64,000 nucleotides of DNA from Rubrivivax sp. (lineage in GTDB: Bacteria; Pseudomonadota; Gammaproteobacteria; Burkholderiales; Burkholderiaceae_C), in assembly GCA_016707445.1 (NCBI GenBank), contig JADJHR010000013.1, positions 1 to 64,000 on the forward strand, in the 5' to 3' direction. Under the pieces are notes generated by a model that saw only the letters and a list, made by a program, of their open reading frames with translations, did not search any database and was not told where the DNA came from. Both the position numbers and the translations under genes were made by a program. Within the stretch, counting starts at the first letter, position 1, and each line of letters starts with the position of its first letter. Below, in pieces: positions 50,423-61,215 of this stretch.

Positions 50423-52248
50423 GGTGGCGGGCGGCTGGCTTCGACCGGCTGCGCAAAGTGCGCCGCCTCGTCGTTGCGGCCGGTCAGGCGGCGCGCCACC
50501 GACAGTTCGGCGTCGAGATCGAAGCCGGGCGCGAAATGCAGCGATTGCAGCCGCCGCTCAAAGGCCGGGCGAAACTTCTGCATGGTGTCGCGCAGCGCGT
50601 TGCAGGCCGTGGCGCCCAGGCCGCAGTGGGTGGTGGCGTGCAACAGGTGGTCCAGTTCGAACAGCACGTCGAGGTCGTGGCGCGACCCCGCGCCCGCGGC
50701 CAGCTTGTCCATGCGTCGGCGCAGCAGTTCGGTGCCCACTCGGCAAGGTGTGCAGAAGCCGCAGCTTTCGTGGGCGAAGAACTGCGCGAAGCCTCGCGCC
50801 ACCTCGAACAGGTCACGTCGACGGTCGAAGACCATGAAGGCGCCGGCGGTGGGCACGTCCTCGAACGCGATGCGGCGGTTGAACTCGAACTCCGACAGGC
50901 ACTGGCCCGATGGCCCGCCGACCTGTACCGCCTGCGTGTGGCGCGCGCCGCAGTCTTCGAGGATGCGGGCGATGCGCGTGCCGAAGGGGTATTCGTACAG
51001 GCCCGGGCGCTCGCAGTCGCCCGACACCGAATGGATCTTGGTGCCCGTGCTCTGCGGGGTGCCGATGCCGGCCCACCAATCGCCCCCGTGCAGCGCGATG
51101 TGCGACACCGCGCAGAAGGTCTCGACGTTGTTGACGACGGTCGGCAGGCCCAGGTAACCCTTCTCGGCAGGGAACGGTGGGCGGATGCGCGGTGTGCCAC
51201 GCTCGCCCTGCAGCGACTCGATCAGCGCCGATTCTTCGCCGCAGACATAGGCGCCGGCACCCAGATGCACGGCGATGTCGAAGTCGAAACCTGCGCGGCC
51301 CAGGATGCGCGCGCCCAGCAGCCCGGCCGCGCGGCGTTGCTGCAGCAGCGCCAGCAGTTCGTCGAGCAGCCAGCGGTATTCACCGCGCAGGTAGATGAAG
51401 CCGCGCCGCGCGCCGAGCACGAACGCGGCGATGGCCATGCCGTCGACCAGCGCATCGGCCTGTCGGCGCAGCAGCGCGCGGTCCTTGAAGGTGCCGGGCT
51501 CGCCTTCGTCGGCATTGCACACCACCACATGCTCGGGCCCGGGCGCCTGACGGCAGGCCTGCCACTTGCTGGCCGTGGGGTAACCGGCGCCGCCGCGGCC
51601 GCGCAGGCGCGAGGTTTGCAGTTCGGCCAGCATGGCGTCGGCGCCACGCGTCAGCGCGGCCTGCAGCGCCTGCCCCGGCGCATTGGCCGAACCCAGCAGC
51701 ACATCGGCACGGTGCACCGTGTCCTGCACGTGCGACCAGTCGGCCGGCCAGTCGTGCAGTGGCACCTCGTGATCGACCAGCGAAGCCAGCTGGTCGATGC
51801 GCTGTTCGTCCAGGTGCGTCACCACCAGGCGGTGATTGACCAGCAGCGACGGCCCCTGGTCCGACAAGCCGATGCAGGAACAGGTCGCCACGCTGACCGC
51901 GCCGTCGCCGCGCGGCTCGCCGGGCGCCGCGCCGAGCTGCCGGCACAGCCGTGCCATCAACTCGTGGCTGCCTTGCTGCCGCTCGATGACGTTGTCGCTG
52001 AACAGCAGCCGAAAGCGGCCCACCGGCTGCAGATGCAGAAAGCGGTAGAAGCCGGCCACGCCCTCGACATCGCCCGGCGTGCGGCCGATGGCGGCCGCCA
52101 GGTCGGCCAGCAGGCGCCGCGGCAACCAGCCCAGCATGGCCTGCAGATCGACCAGCATCTGCACCAGCGCGTGCCGGTCGGGGCCATGGCGCGCCAGCAC
52201 CGTGTGCAGCGCGGTTTCGATGTCGGGTCCGGCGGGGCGCGCGTTCAT
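50419..52248 (-). CDS. hoxF: NAD-linked hydrogenase diaphorase subunit HoxF
   Basis: FMN and NAD-binding subunit of 609 residues. A NuoE-like N-terminal domain (about 1-165, with the CSCIGLSDQGP cysteine region) precedes the NuoF-like part. That part shows LRGRGGAGYPTASKW, CNADEGEPGTFKDRALL, GAYVCGEESALIESLQG and the [4Fe-4S] site ESCGFCTPCRVG with HCGLGATAC. Its ATG is only 3 bp after the glgC stop, so the two are almost certainly cotranscribed. No separate hoxE or hoxI is present. Confidence 0.94.
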   Translation of the reverse strand: MNARPAGPDIETALHTVLARHGPDRHALVQMLVDLQAMLGWLPRRLLADLAAAIGRTPGDVEGVAGFYRFLHLQPVGRFRLLFSDNVIERQQGSHELMARLCRQLGAAPGEPRGDGAVSVATCSCIGLSDQGPSLLVNHRLVVTHLDEQRIDQLASLVDHEVPLHDWPADWSHVQDTVHRADVLLGSANAPGQALQAALTRGADAMLAELQTSRLRGRGGAGYPTASKWQACRQAPGPEHVVVCNADEGEPGTFKDRALLRRQADALVDGMAIAAFVLGARRGFIYLRGEYRWLLDELLALLQQRRAAGLLGARILGRAGFDFDIAVHLGAGAYVCGEESALIESLQGERGTPRIRPPFPAEKGYLGLPTVVNNVETFCAVSHIALHGGDWWAGIGTPQSTGTKIHSVSGDCERPGLYEYPFGTRIARILEDCGARHTQAVQVGGPSGQCLSEFEFNRRIAFEDVPTAGAFMVFDRRRDLFEVARGFAQFFAHESCGFCTPCRVGTELLRRRMDKLAAGAGSRHDLDVLFELDHLLHATTHCGLGATACNALRDTMQKFRPAFERRLQSLHFAPGFDLDAELSVARRLTGRNDEAAHFAQPVEASRPPP

Positions 52249-52251
52249 CAG

Positions 52252-53598
<1,347 letters not shown>

Positions 53599-53768
53599 GG
53601 GCGGACTCTGAACGTGGGAACGGCACTGCGGCGGGCCCGCCACAAGCGCTGCACCATACGCTGCGGCGGGTTCGGTCCGTTGACCGCCATCAAGGCCGAA
53701 GGGGCTATGCGCGGCCGCGCGCCGTTCTGGGGCGAGCTTTCTAAACTCGCCGTGCGAGCCTGCTGTTC

Positions 53769-54941
53769 ATGCGCCAGCCGGCGTCTGGACCCACCACCGG
53801 AGACGACATCGTGAGATCCCTGGGCCAACGGGCCGACGGCCTTCGACTGGAACGCATGCGCGCGTCGCCCCGCTGGGACGGCGACGGTTTTCGCAATCGG
53901 CACCCGGTCCTGGCCGGCCTGCGCGACCTGACGGCGCCGCGCCCCACGCTGAGCGAGTTTCTGTGCGGCGGCTCGCGCCGCGTGCCGTCGGCACCGTTGC
54001 CCGCGGTCGATCCGCGCGCCGGCTGGCTGCGCGCGTCGGACAGCGGTCTGCGCGTCACCTGGCTCGGGCACTCGACGGTGCTGATCGAGATCGACGGCCT
54101 GCGCGTGCTGACCGATCCGGTTTGGGGGCCGCGGGCGTCGCCGTCTCGCCTGGCCGGCCCCAAGCGCTTCCAGCCGGTGCCGGTGGCGCTGAAGGCCCTG
54201 CCGGCGATCGACCTGGTGCTGGTCTCGCACGACCACTACGACCACCTGGACTACGCCACGATTCGCGAGCTGGCACGCCTGGGCGTGCCCTTCGTCACCA
54301 GCCTGGGCGTGGGGGCGCACCTGCAGGCGTTCGGCGTCGCGCCGGAGCACATCACCGAGCTGGACTGGTGGGAAAGCCACGATCTGCCGCACACTGAACT
54401 GGAGATCACCGCGGCGCCCTCGCAGCATTTCTCCGGGCGCGGCCTGAAGGACCGCAACGCCACGCTATGGTCGTCGCTGGTGCTGCGCACGGCGCGCCAC
54501 CGCGTGTTCTTCAGCGGCGACACCGGCCTGACCACCGAATACGAGCTGATCCGCCAGCGCCTGGGGCCCTTCGACCTGGTGATGCTGGAAGTGGGCGCCT
54601 TTCACCCGTCCTGGGGCGACATCCACCTCGGCCCCGAGAACGCGCTGAAAGCCTGGCAGTTGCTGGGCGGCGGTGCCTTCCTGCCGATTCACTGGGGCAC
54701 CTTCAGCCTCGCGCTGCACGCCTGGGACCAACCTGTCGAGGCGTTGCTGGCGCAGGCTCCGGCGCTGGGCGTGCCGCTGCTGATGCCGCGTCTGGGCGAG
54801 CCGGTGGAACCCTGTCAGGTGGAAGCTGCTATGCCCTGGTGGCGCGGCGTGGACACGCCTGAACAAATGCCATTGACGCCGGTCGAGGCCCAAGCTGAGC
54901 TGCAGCGCCTGCCCAAGGGCATGCCCTGGCCGGCGGACTGA
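53769..54941 (+). CDS. MBL-fold metallohydrolase (UlaG/NAPE-PLD-like)
   Basis: Metallo-beta-lactamase-fold protein of 390 residues. The metal motif is SHDHYDHLD, preceded by VTWLGHSTVLIEIDGLRVLTDPVWGPRASP and followed by FSGDTGLTTEY and LPIHWGTFSLALHAW. This is the pattern of the UlaG/RomA/NAPE-hydrolysing phospholipase D group. No signal sequence is seen. The physiological substrate is unknown. It diverges from glgC across a 170-bp gap. Confidence 0.88.
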   Translation: MRQPASGPTTGDDIVRSLGQRADGLRLERMRASPRWDGDGFRNRHPVLAGLRDLTAPRPTLSEFLCGGSRRVPSAPLPAVDPRAGWLRASDSGLRVTWLGHSTVLIEIDGLRVLTDPVWGPRASPSRLAGPKRFQPVPVALKALPAIDLVLVSHDHYDHLDYATIRELARLGVPFVTSLGVGAHLQAFGVAPEHITELDWWESHDLPHTELEITAAPSQHFSGRGLKDRNATLWSSLVLRTARHRVFFSGDTGLTTEYELIRQRLGPFDLVMLEVGAFHPSWGDIHLGPENALKAWQLLGGGAFLPIHWGTFSLALHAWDQPVEALLAQAPALGVPLLMPRLGEPVEPCQVEAAMPWWRGVDTPEQMPLTPVEAQAELQRLPKGMPWPAD

Positions 54942-55013
54942 GGCTGTTCGAGGCCCTCCCATGCGCTCGGGTGCATGGGAGGGTCACCCACACTCGGCGA
55001 GCTGCGGTCTGCT

Positions 55014-55913
55014 TCATGCTTGGCGCAGGACGGTGCGGCAGACGATCGCAGCGCGCGTTCGCCGCCGACGCCCGCCCAGCAGCGCCCACAGGCCAAAGCC
55101 GGCCAGCGCCAGCGAGCCGGGTTCCGGAACATGGTTCAGGCCAACGACGCGGTTGTTTTCGACGTTCATGCCGACGATCGATGCCGTGAAACCCGCAGGC
55201 AGGTTGAACACCGGCCCACTGCGCGGGAATGTCAGCGTATTCAAGGCATCCACACCGCCCGAATACAGCGTTGCGCCGGCCGGGATGATCGCGTCGGTGC
55301 TCACCGTCAAGCCCAGAAAGAAGAACAGCTCAACGTTGGCCGGCAGCGACACCGTGTGACTCGTGATCGAACAGAACAGGCAGTTGAGGCTTGGGATGAA
55401 CAGGCCGCCGTTTCGTTGCCCCATCGAGCCGTCGGCAAACTGGTTCACTTCGCCGAAACCGAAGCTCCCGGCATTGATGCCCAGCTTGCCGCCGAAGTCC
55501 CCGATGTGGGCGGAGTCCAGCACGAGATTCAGCGACACCTCGACCGTGGGCGTCGGGCCGTAGAGGATGAAGCTGGTGGCCACCTGCGCCTTGGCGGCGG
55601 ACGTCGGTGTCGAGCTGCAGCAATAGTGCGTCACGTCGGCCGCCGCGCCAAGCCCATAGCCACTGACCTCGGCTGCTGCGTAGCCGCTGTCCCCGTTGGC
55701 ACAGGTGTCGGACAGGCTTCTGACCACCGGCGAAGCCGAGCCGAGCGCGCTGAAGTTGCCGCAGGGTATCCCGCCGGAGACACCGAAGGTGGGCGAAGCC
55801 TGGGCCGGACCGGCCGTCGTGACCGTCGAGACGATCACGACCAACGGGACCAGGAAGGCTCCGACGCGGCGCATTGACAGCCAGTGGCAGGCCACTTTCC
55901 ATGCAAGCCTCAT
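55014..55913 (-). CDS. PEP-CTERM sorting-domain protein
   Basis: Exported protein of 299 residues. A signal peptide (about 15-40, ending AQASP) is followed by a beta-rich passenger with paired cysteines. The C-terminal PEP-CTERM tripartite signal has the VPEPGS motif, a membrane segment (LALAGFGLWALL) and an RRRR cluster. Exosortase/PEP-CTERM systems remove this tail and deliver the protein to the cell surface. An extra 14 residues follow the Arg cluster, slightly longer than usual. A GAGGGGAG ribosome site precedes the ATG. The exosortase is not in this window. Confidence 0.85.
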   Translation of the reverse strand: MRLAWKVACHWLSMRRVGAFLVPLVVIVSTVTTAGPAQASPTFGVSGGIPCGNFSALGSASPVVRSLSDTCANGDSGYAAAEVSGYGLGAAADVTHYCCSSTPTSAAKAQVATSFILYGPTPTVEVSLNLVLDSAHIGDFGGKLGINAGSFGFGEVNQFADGSMGQRNGGLFIPSLNCLFCSITSHTVSLPANVELFFFLGLTVSTDAIIPAGATLYSGGVDALNTLTFPRSGPVFNLPAGFTASIVGMNVENNRVVGLNHVPEPGSLALAGFGLWALLGGRRRRTRAAIVCRTVLRQA

Positions 55914-56068
55914 CGTTGTCTCCCCTCAAGGTTCAGGTGATGCGCTGGCCATTCGCGCCCGGTGCTGCCCCGGGCATGCCCGAATCGGGGCCAGTTCGGC
56001 GCGGCCCCTGTGCCAAGCCGCGCGACCATCATCGCGCAAGGGGCGTTTCGTCAGCGTTTCGCGGTCGC

Positions 56069-59000
56069 CTAAGCGATGCTGTCGGCCGACAGCAGGCGAT
56101 CGATCAACTCGTCCAGCGGCAAGATGCTGGACGCCAGCAAGGCGCGCTGCGCTTCGTCCAGCGCCAGTTCGTCGCACCAGCGCGCGGCGCTGCCGCGGAT
56201 GCCTGCTTCGGCCATCGGGTGCCGGCAGACCATGGTCCAGGTGCGGGCGGCCCCCAGCCGGTCGCCGGCGTCGCGCTGGAATTCGGCGTAGTACAGCGCG
56301 ATGTCGAGCAGGTCGGTCACCAGCCCGAGTTGGCGCGCCATGAGCGCAGCACTGCGGAACCGCGCCCGCGCGTCATCGAGGCGGCCGCGTCGGGTCGCGA
56401 TCCGGGCCAGTAGACAGTGGGCCAGCATCTCCACCGACTTCACCTCGGTGGCTTGGCTGCGCTGCAGTGCGCGTCCGATGTGGTGCTCGGCGGCATCCAG
56501 GTCCCTGAGTTCGAGATGCGCCAGACCAAGGCCGTTCTGAAGATAGGGCAACAACGAGTCGAGGCCGTGGCGCTCGCACAGCACCAGCCCTTGTGCCGTC
56601 ACGTCGCGCGCGCGCGCCCAGTCGTCGCGCTCCATGTGAAGCACCCCCAAGTTGTTGAGGCAGCGGGCCGCGGCGTCGTGGCGGTTCAATTCGCGGTTCA
56701 GGGCAAGGGCCTGGCTGTATCGCTCGAGCGCGAGTTCGAATCGGCCTTCCTTCTTGGCAATGACGCCCAGATCGGCCAGCGCGCGGGCGGTCTCGGCGCG
56801 TTCGCCATCCTCGGTGGCAATGTCCAGCGCGCGCTCGAACAGCGGGGCCGCCTGGCGCCAGCGGCCGGCCGTCGAGTGGCAAGCCCCTTGAGTCGATAGA
56901 CAGCCGAACAAGGTGCGGCGGTCACCCCATCGCTCGGCGATGGCGGCACCGGCCGCGGCCAGTCGCATCGCTTCGTCCAGGTCGCGCCGGCGATAGCGCA
57001 GCGCCGCGATGGCATGCTGCACGCGCGCCAGGGCCGTCAGTTCTTCAGAACCGCGCGCGGACATGGCCAGCGCGGGTTGCAGCAAGGCAACGCCGTCGGC
57101 CATACGGCCGCGCTGATCGTGGTAGATCCTCAGGCCACCGACCAGGGCGCTGACCAGATCGGGGCGCCGATGCGCGACCGCATGGCGCCACGCGGCAAAC
57201 ACATTGCTGTCGTCGGCGTCGATCGCGGCGATCAAAGGCTGAGGGTCGGTGATGTGCATGCGCTGTGCCTCGGCCACCCAACGCGCGAAGTACTCGGCAT
57301 GGCGGCGCTCGACGGTCCGGGCGCGCTGCGGCTCGTCGGCCAGACGCTCTGCGCCAAACGAGCGCAGCAGCGGATGCAGCTGAAAGCGGCCGTTGGCGCC
57401 GACCGCCAGCAGGCACTTGTCGGTAAGCCCAGACAAAAGCGCCAGTGGCACACCGGCCACGGCGCGCGCGGCGGCTGCGGCCAGGCTGCCGCTAAAGACC
57501 GACAGCGCTGCCATCGCCTGCTGCTCGGCAGCCGACAGATGCTGCCAGGTTTGCTCGAGCACAACGCGCAGGCTGGCGTGTTCTGGGCGAGCAGGGGCAC
57601 CGGGCTGAGCCGGATCGCGCTCGAGCACGTCGATGGAACGCCGCAGTTCCCGGGCAATCTCTTGCGGCGGAAGCAGGCGAACCCAGGCAGCGGCAAGTTC
57701 GATGCCCAGCGGCATGCCGGCGCAGTCGGTGACGATGTCGACCACCGCGTCCACATGATCAACGAGCCGAAAGCCTGGGTGAACGACCTCGGCTCGCACA
57801 GCGAACAGCTGCACGGCGTCGAAGTGGACTGCAGCCTCGAGGTCTCGGCTCTCGTCGTCGGGTACCGCCAGTCCTTCCAGGGGCAGCACGGACTCGCCGG
57901 CGAGGTGCAGGCGCCCGCGAGAGGTCACCAGCAGCCGCAGGCCCGGGCAGGCCTGAAGCAAACGGTCGGCGACCCGGGGCAAGTCCACAAGGTGCTCGGC
58001 GTTGTCGAGAACGACGAGCAAGGCGCGAGTGCCCACCTGCCTGGCGAGTGCCGCGATCAGGTCACCGTCGTCGGGCCCGTCCAGTCGGATCAGCCCGGCC
58101 AGCCGAACGAGCGCGGCTGCTGCGTCCGGCAGATCCTGCAAGTCCACCCACAACAGCTGGGGCGCGCCCTCAACCGCCTGCCGCGCGAGTCGGCTCTTGC
58201 CGAGGCCCCCCGCACCGCTGACCGTCACCAGCCGGACATTCGCTTGCGCCAGCCGTTGCGCCAGATCGACGAGCTCGGCCCGACGGCCGACGAATCGGCC
58301 TGCCGGGCCGGGCAAAGTCGGCGCCGGCAGTATCAGGGACGGTGGTGCCGCCACCGACAGACCGGCGGGGGCGCGCGATCGCTCCAGCAAGGCGCGCAGA
58401 CGCAGCGGCGGCTCGACGCCAAGGTCGCTGGCCAGTCGGGCCGCGAAGTCGCGATACAGCTGCAGGGCCTGGACAGGGCGGCCAGCGTCCAGCTCGGCCT
58501 CGATCCAGGCTCCGACCGCCACCTCGTCGAGGGGATCCTCGCTCAGCAGCAGGCGCGCGAGCGCAATGCACTCGTCGGCGCCAAGCCGGGCGGCGAGGTG
58601 CGCGTGTGCGGCGCCGCGCCAGAGCGTCTCGATGCGCTCACGCTCGGCTGCGAGCCAGGCTGACCAACCACTCAGGCGCGGCGCGTCCATCCCGGCCAGC
58701 GCGGGACCACGACGCAGCGCGACAGCGTCGCTCAAGCGCCCCGCGTGGACTGCCCTGCGCAGGGCCCCCACGTCGGTGACCACCGGCCATCGCAGCGCGT
58801 GCTCGGTGGCGACCACACCCCGCGCTTCGGGCAGCGGCAACGTGTTGAAGACGACCTTGCGCAGATTGCGCCGCGAGTCGGCATTGGTGCGCTCAGGCCA
58901 GAAGAGGCTGGCGATGCGGTCGCGAGACAGCCACTGCCCGTCCTGCGAGGCGAGCAACACGAGCAGCTGGTGCCGGCGCTCGGGAACGAAGGGGATGTCC

Positions 59001-59179
59001 TGCCGGCCCCGGCGAAGAACCGGGGCGCCCAACAAGAGCAGCGCGGGATCGTCGATTGCAACCTCTGTGTCCTCGGGCACATCGGTAGCGTGGGGCAGCT
59101 GCAAACGCGGCGCATCCCCCAAAACCCGGGGGCACTGAGCGGACGCCGGACCGGCGCGCACTGCGCGGCTGCCACGCAC
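56069..59179 (-). CDS. SARP/BTAD-STAND-TPR transcriptional regulator
   Basis: Large regulator of 1036 residues. An OmpR-like winged helix (about 55-125, with LLVLLASQDGQWLSRDRIASLFWP) leads into a bacterial transcriptional activation domain (about 130-275, ALQLYRDFAARLASDLGVEPP). An NB-ARC-type STAND ATPase follows, with Walker A GAGGLGKSRLARQ near 325 and Walker B LLVVLDNAEHL near 390. At least six tetratricopeptide repeats occupy about 700-960. The plan resembles AfsR-type activators. The start is a GTG at 59179 and could be slightly further inside. It lies upstream of the PEP-CTERM gene on the same strand. Confidence 0.85.
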   Translation of the reverse strand: MRGSRAVRAGPASAQCPRVLGDAPRLQLPHATDVPEDTEVAIDDPALLLLGAPVLRRGRQDIPFVPERRHQLLVLLASQDGQWLSRDRIASLFWPERTNADSRRNLRKVVFNTLPLPEARGVVATEHALRWPVVTDVGALRRAVHAGRLSDAVALRRGPALAGMDAPRLSGWSAWLAAERERIETLWRGAAHAHLAARLGADECIALARLLLSEDPLDEVAVGAWIEAELDAGRPVQALQLYRDFAARLASDLGVEPPLRLRALLERSRAPAGLSVAAPPSLILPAPTLPGPAGRFVGRRAELVDLAQRLAQANVRLVTVSGAGGLGKSRLARQAVEGAPQLLWVDLQDLPDAAAALVRLAGLIRLDGPDDGDLIAALARQVGTRALLVVLDNAEHLVDLPRVADRLLQACPGLRLLVTSRGRLHLAGESVLPLEGLAVPDDESRDLEAAVHFDAVQLFAVRAEVVHPGFRLVDHVDAVVDIVTDCAGMPLGIELAAAWVRLLPPQEIARELRRSIDVLERDPAQPGAPARPEHASLRVVLEQTWQHLSAAEQQAMAALSVFSGSLAAAAARAVAGVPLALLSGLTDKCLLAVGANGRFQLHPLLRSFGAERLADEPQRARTVERRHAEYFARWVAEAQRMHITDPQPLIAAIDADDSNVFAAWRHAVAHRRPDLVSALVGGLRIYHDQRGRMADGVALLQPALAMSARGSEELTALARVQHAIAALRYRRRDLDEAMRLAAAGAAIAERWGDRRTLFGCLSTQGACHSTAGRWRQAAPLFERALDIATEDGERAETARALADLGVIAKKEGRFELALERYSQALALNRELNRHDAAARCLNNLGVLHMERDDWARARDVTAQGLVLCERHGLDSLLPYLQNGLGLAHLELRDLDAAEHHIGRALQRSQATEVKSVEMLAHCLLARIATRRGRLDDARARFRSAALMARQLGLVTDLLDIALYYAEFQRDAGDRLGAARTWTMVCRHPMAEAGIRGSAARWCDELALDEAQRALLASSILPLDELIDRLLSADSIA

Positions 59180-59416
59180 ACCCGATTTTCCGAGATCGTC
59201 TGGACTGATGTCCTGGGCGAGGCGACCTGCCCGAGTTCGTTCGAGTTAGCGCGAAAGTCCACCACCATCATCTTGATCGGTTCGCACAGCCTCCAGGCTG
59301 GCATGGCACCAGTCCTGGTCGGCAGAGCTCAGCCGGGCAAACGCGGCCTCCATCGCCATCCGCGCCTGTGCATGGCCGGCGGCGTTGCCGGCAGCGCGTT
59401 CGGTGCGGGCCAATGC

Positions 59417-60151
59417 TTACTGCCCGAAGAAGGTCTCCAGCGCGGGCGGCTCAGCCTGCGCATCGACAATCGCCAGGCAGGCCAGCGCGTGCTGCCGGGC
59501 GCGCGCGGCGTCGCCGGCAGCAAGCCAGCTCATCGCCAGTCGGTCTTCGGCACGTTCGACCTGCAGCCAGCTGTCGGCCATCTGCCAGTAGCGGCGCGCG
59601 GTTTCGGCGGCCAGCAGCATCAGTTCGCGCTCGGCTTCGCTGCGCTCGGGCTCTACTTCCAGCGCCACCGCGATGCCGTTGGCATGGGCCGCCAGCGAGC
59701 GCAGCGCAGGGTCGCTGGCGGCCAGCGGTGTGGCCTCGGACAGATCAAAGGTCTGCTGCAACAGTTGCCGCGCGCGAACGCCGTCGTGCAGGGCCATGCA
59801 GGCCGCAGCCTGCGCCGACACCGTGATGCGCTCGTCGACCGCCAAGGCCTGCCGTGGATCGCGGTCGCCGGCGGCCAAATGCAGGCTGGCGCGCCAGCAG
59901 CGCAGCGCGCGGCCACTGGCGCCCGCCGCCTCGAAGGCCGGCGCCTGTGCCAGTGCGGTCAGGAAGCCCAGCGCATCGGCCCAGGCGCCCAGGTGTGCGC
60001 CATGCACATGGTGCGCCAGCCGCGCCAGGTCCATCAACTCGGCTTCGCTGCGCACGGCGTCCAGTGCCTGCGGCTGCCGCTGGGCCACGCCGGCAGCGTC
60101 GTCAGCATGGTCAGTCCAGGCCTGGTCGACGAATCCTTGCAGGTCGGTCAT
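59417..60151 (-). CDS. Helical repeat protein with probable premature stop
   Basis: Protein of 244 residues made of alpha-helical pairs that look like degenerate tetratricopeptide repeats (ALRCWRASLHLAAGDRDPRQAL, ARRYWQMADSWLQVERAEDRLAMSWLAAGD, ARQHALACLAIVDAQ). It ends at a TAA directly after FFGQ. In the same frame, coding-like sequence continues for another 57 codons (ALARTERAAGNAAGHAQAR...) to a TAA at 59246. A one-base change of GAA or CAA to TAA would explain this. Function unknown. Confidence 0.65.
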   Translation of the reverse strand: MTDLQGFVDQAWTDHADDAAGVAQRQPQALDAVRSEAELMDLARLAHHVHGAHLGAWADALGFLTALAQAPAFEAAGASGRALRCWRASLHLAAGDRDPRQALAVDERITVSAQAAACMALHDGVRARQLLQQTFDLSEATPLAASDPALRSLAAHANGIAVALEVEPERSEAERELMLLAAETARRYWQMADSWLQVERAEDRLAMSWLAAGDAARARQHALACLAIVDAQAEPPALETFFGQ

Positions 60152-60496
60152 CGGTTCTCCAGGTCTGGCCGAATCACGACAAGCGTCATGATGCCCGCGA
60201 CAGCGCGCGGCAGGCAGCCGGCCACGACATCAGCCACACTTCGACCCGATGAACACTGTGTTGCCGATGCCCACCACGCCTTCCCGGATGGGTGAATTGA
60301 TCGACGCCATCTCGCACCACCGGCACGGCATGCACTTCCTGTCCGCCTTCGACCAACACGACGACGCCACGCAGGCGGCGCAGTTTGCCGACAACCTGCA
60401 TCGGCTGCGGGCCAGGGAGCCGCTGCTGAACCTTGTCGACCGGCAGCGCGGATACTGAGCCGCCTCCCCTCATCAACCCACCGAACGATCACCGCC
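60152..60496. other. Intergenic stretch with one weak small open frame
   Basis: About 345 bp between the helical repeat gene and the glutathione S-transferase gene. It must contain promoters for both directions. The only candidate gene is the 69-codon frame at 60249-60458. No hairpin, RNA gene or repeat was recognised. Confidence 0.4.
60249..60458 (+). CDS. Possible small hypothetical protein
   Basis: Open frame of 69 codons with an ATG, reading MNTVLPMPTTPSRMGELIDAI then a His-rich stretch (HHRHGMHFLSAFDQHDD). It is soluble and mostly helical in character, with no recognised family. The ribosome site is weak. It ends 38 bp before the glutathione S-transferase gene. Confidence 0.35.
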   Translation: MNTVLPMPTTPSRMGELIDAISHHRHGMHFLSAFDQHDDATQAAQFADNLHRLRAREPLLNLVDRQRGY

Positions 60497-61102
60497 ATGA
60501 AGCTGCATTTCTCGCCCACCTCGCCCTATGTCCGAAAGTGCATGGTCAGTGCCCACGAGCTCGGCGTGGCCGACCGCATCACGCTGTTGCCGAGCAAGGC
60601 CCACCCGGTGGACCGCGACGCCACGCTGGTGGCCACCAACCCGCTGGGCAAGGTGCCCGCCTTCATCACCGATGACGGCCTGGTGCTGTACGACAGCCGC
60701 GTGATCTGCGAATGGCTGGACAGCAGCTTCAACGGCCGGCTGTTCCCGCGTGAGGGCGCGGCCCGCTGGCACGCGCTGGTGCTGCAGAGCCTGGCCGACG
60801 GCATTCTCGATGCTGCCTTGTTGGCGCGTTATGAAGAAGCGGCGCGCCCCGAAGCGCTGCGCTGGGCCGACTGGCAAGCCGGCCAGATCGACAAGATCCG
60901 CACCGCGCTGCTGTCGCTGGACCAGGCGCCCGAGCAGCTGCAGGGCCGGGTCGACATCGGTACGCTGAGCCTGGCCTGCGCGCTGGGCTACCTGGACCTG
61001 CGCTACGACGCCTGGGGCTGGCGCACCCGCTTCCCGCGTCTGGCCGAATGGGCGGCCGGCTTCATGCAACGGCCTTCACTGCAGGCCAGCTGGTCGGCGT
61101 AG
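60497..61102 (+). CDS. Glutathione S-transferase family protein
   Basis: Cytosolic GST-like protein of 201 residues. The thioredoxin-fold N-terminal domain has MKLHFSPTSPYVRKCMVSAHELG (the catalytic Ser/Cys region), NPLGKVPAFITDDG (cis-Pro) and LYDSRVICEWLD (the glutathione-binding Asp-Ser). The helical C-terminal domain follows. The electrophile substrate is unknown. Confidence 0.9.
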   Translation: MKLHFSPTSPYVRKCMVSAHELGVADRITLLPSKAHPVDRDATLVATNPLGKVPAFITDDGLVLYDSRVICEWLDSSFNGRLFPREGAARWHALVLQSLADGILDAALLARYEEAARPEALRWADWQAGQIDKIRTALLSLDQAPEQLQGRVDIGTLSLACALGYLDLRYDAWGWRTRFPRLAEWAAGFMQRPSLQASWSA

Positions 61103-61215
61103 CGCACTTCGCAGGCGCGACGACAAGAAACGTTACGCGCCGATACCGCGCTGAAAGGACCTGCGCGCCGCCAGCGCCGACCATGGAACCCTCATCAACT
61201 CACGAGGTGATTCTC

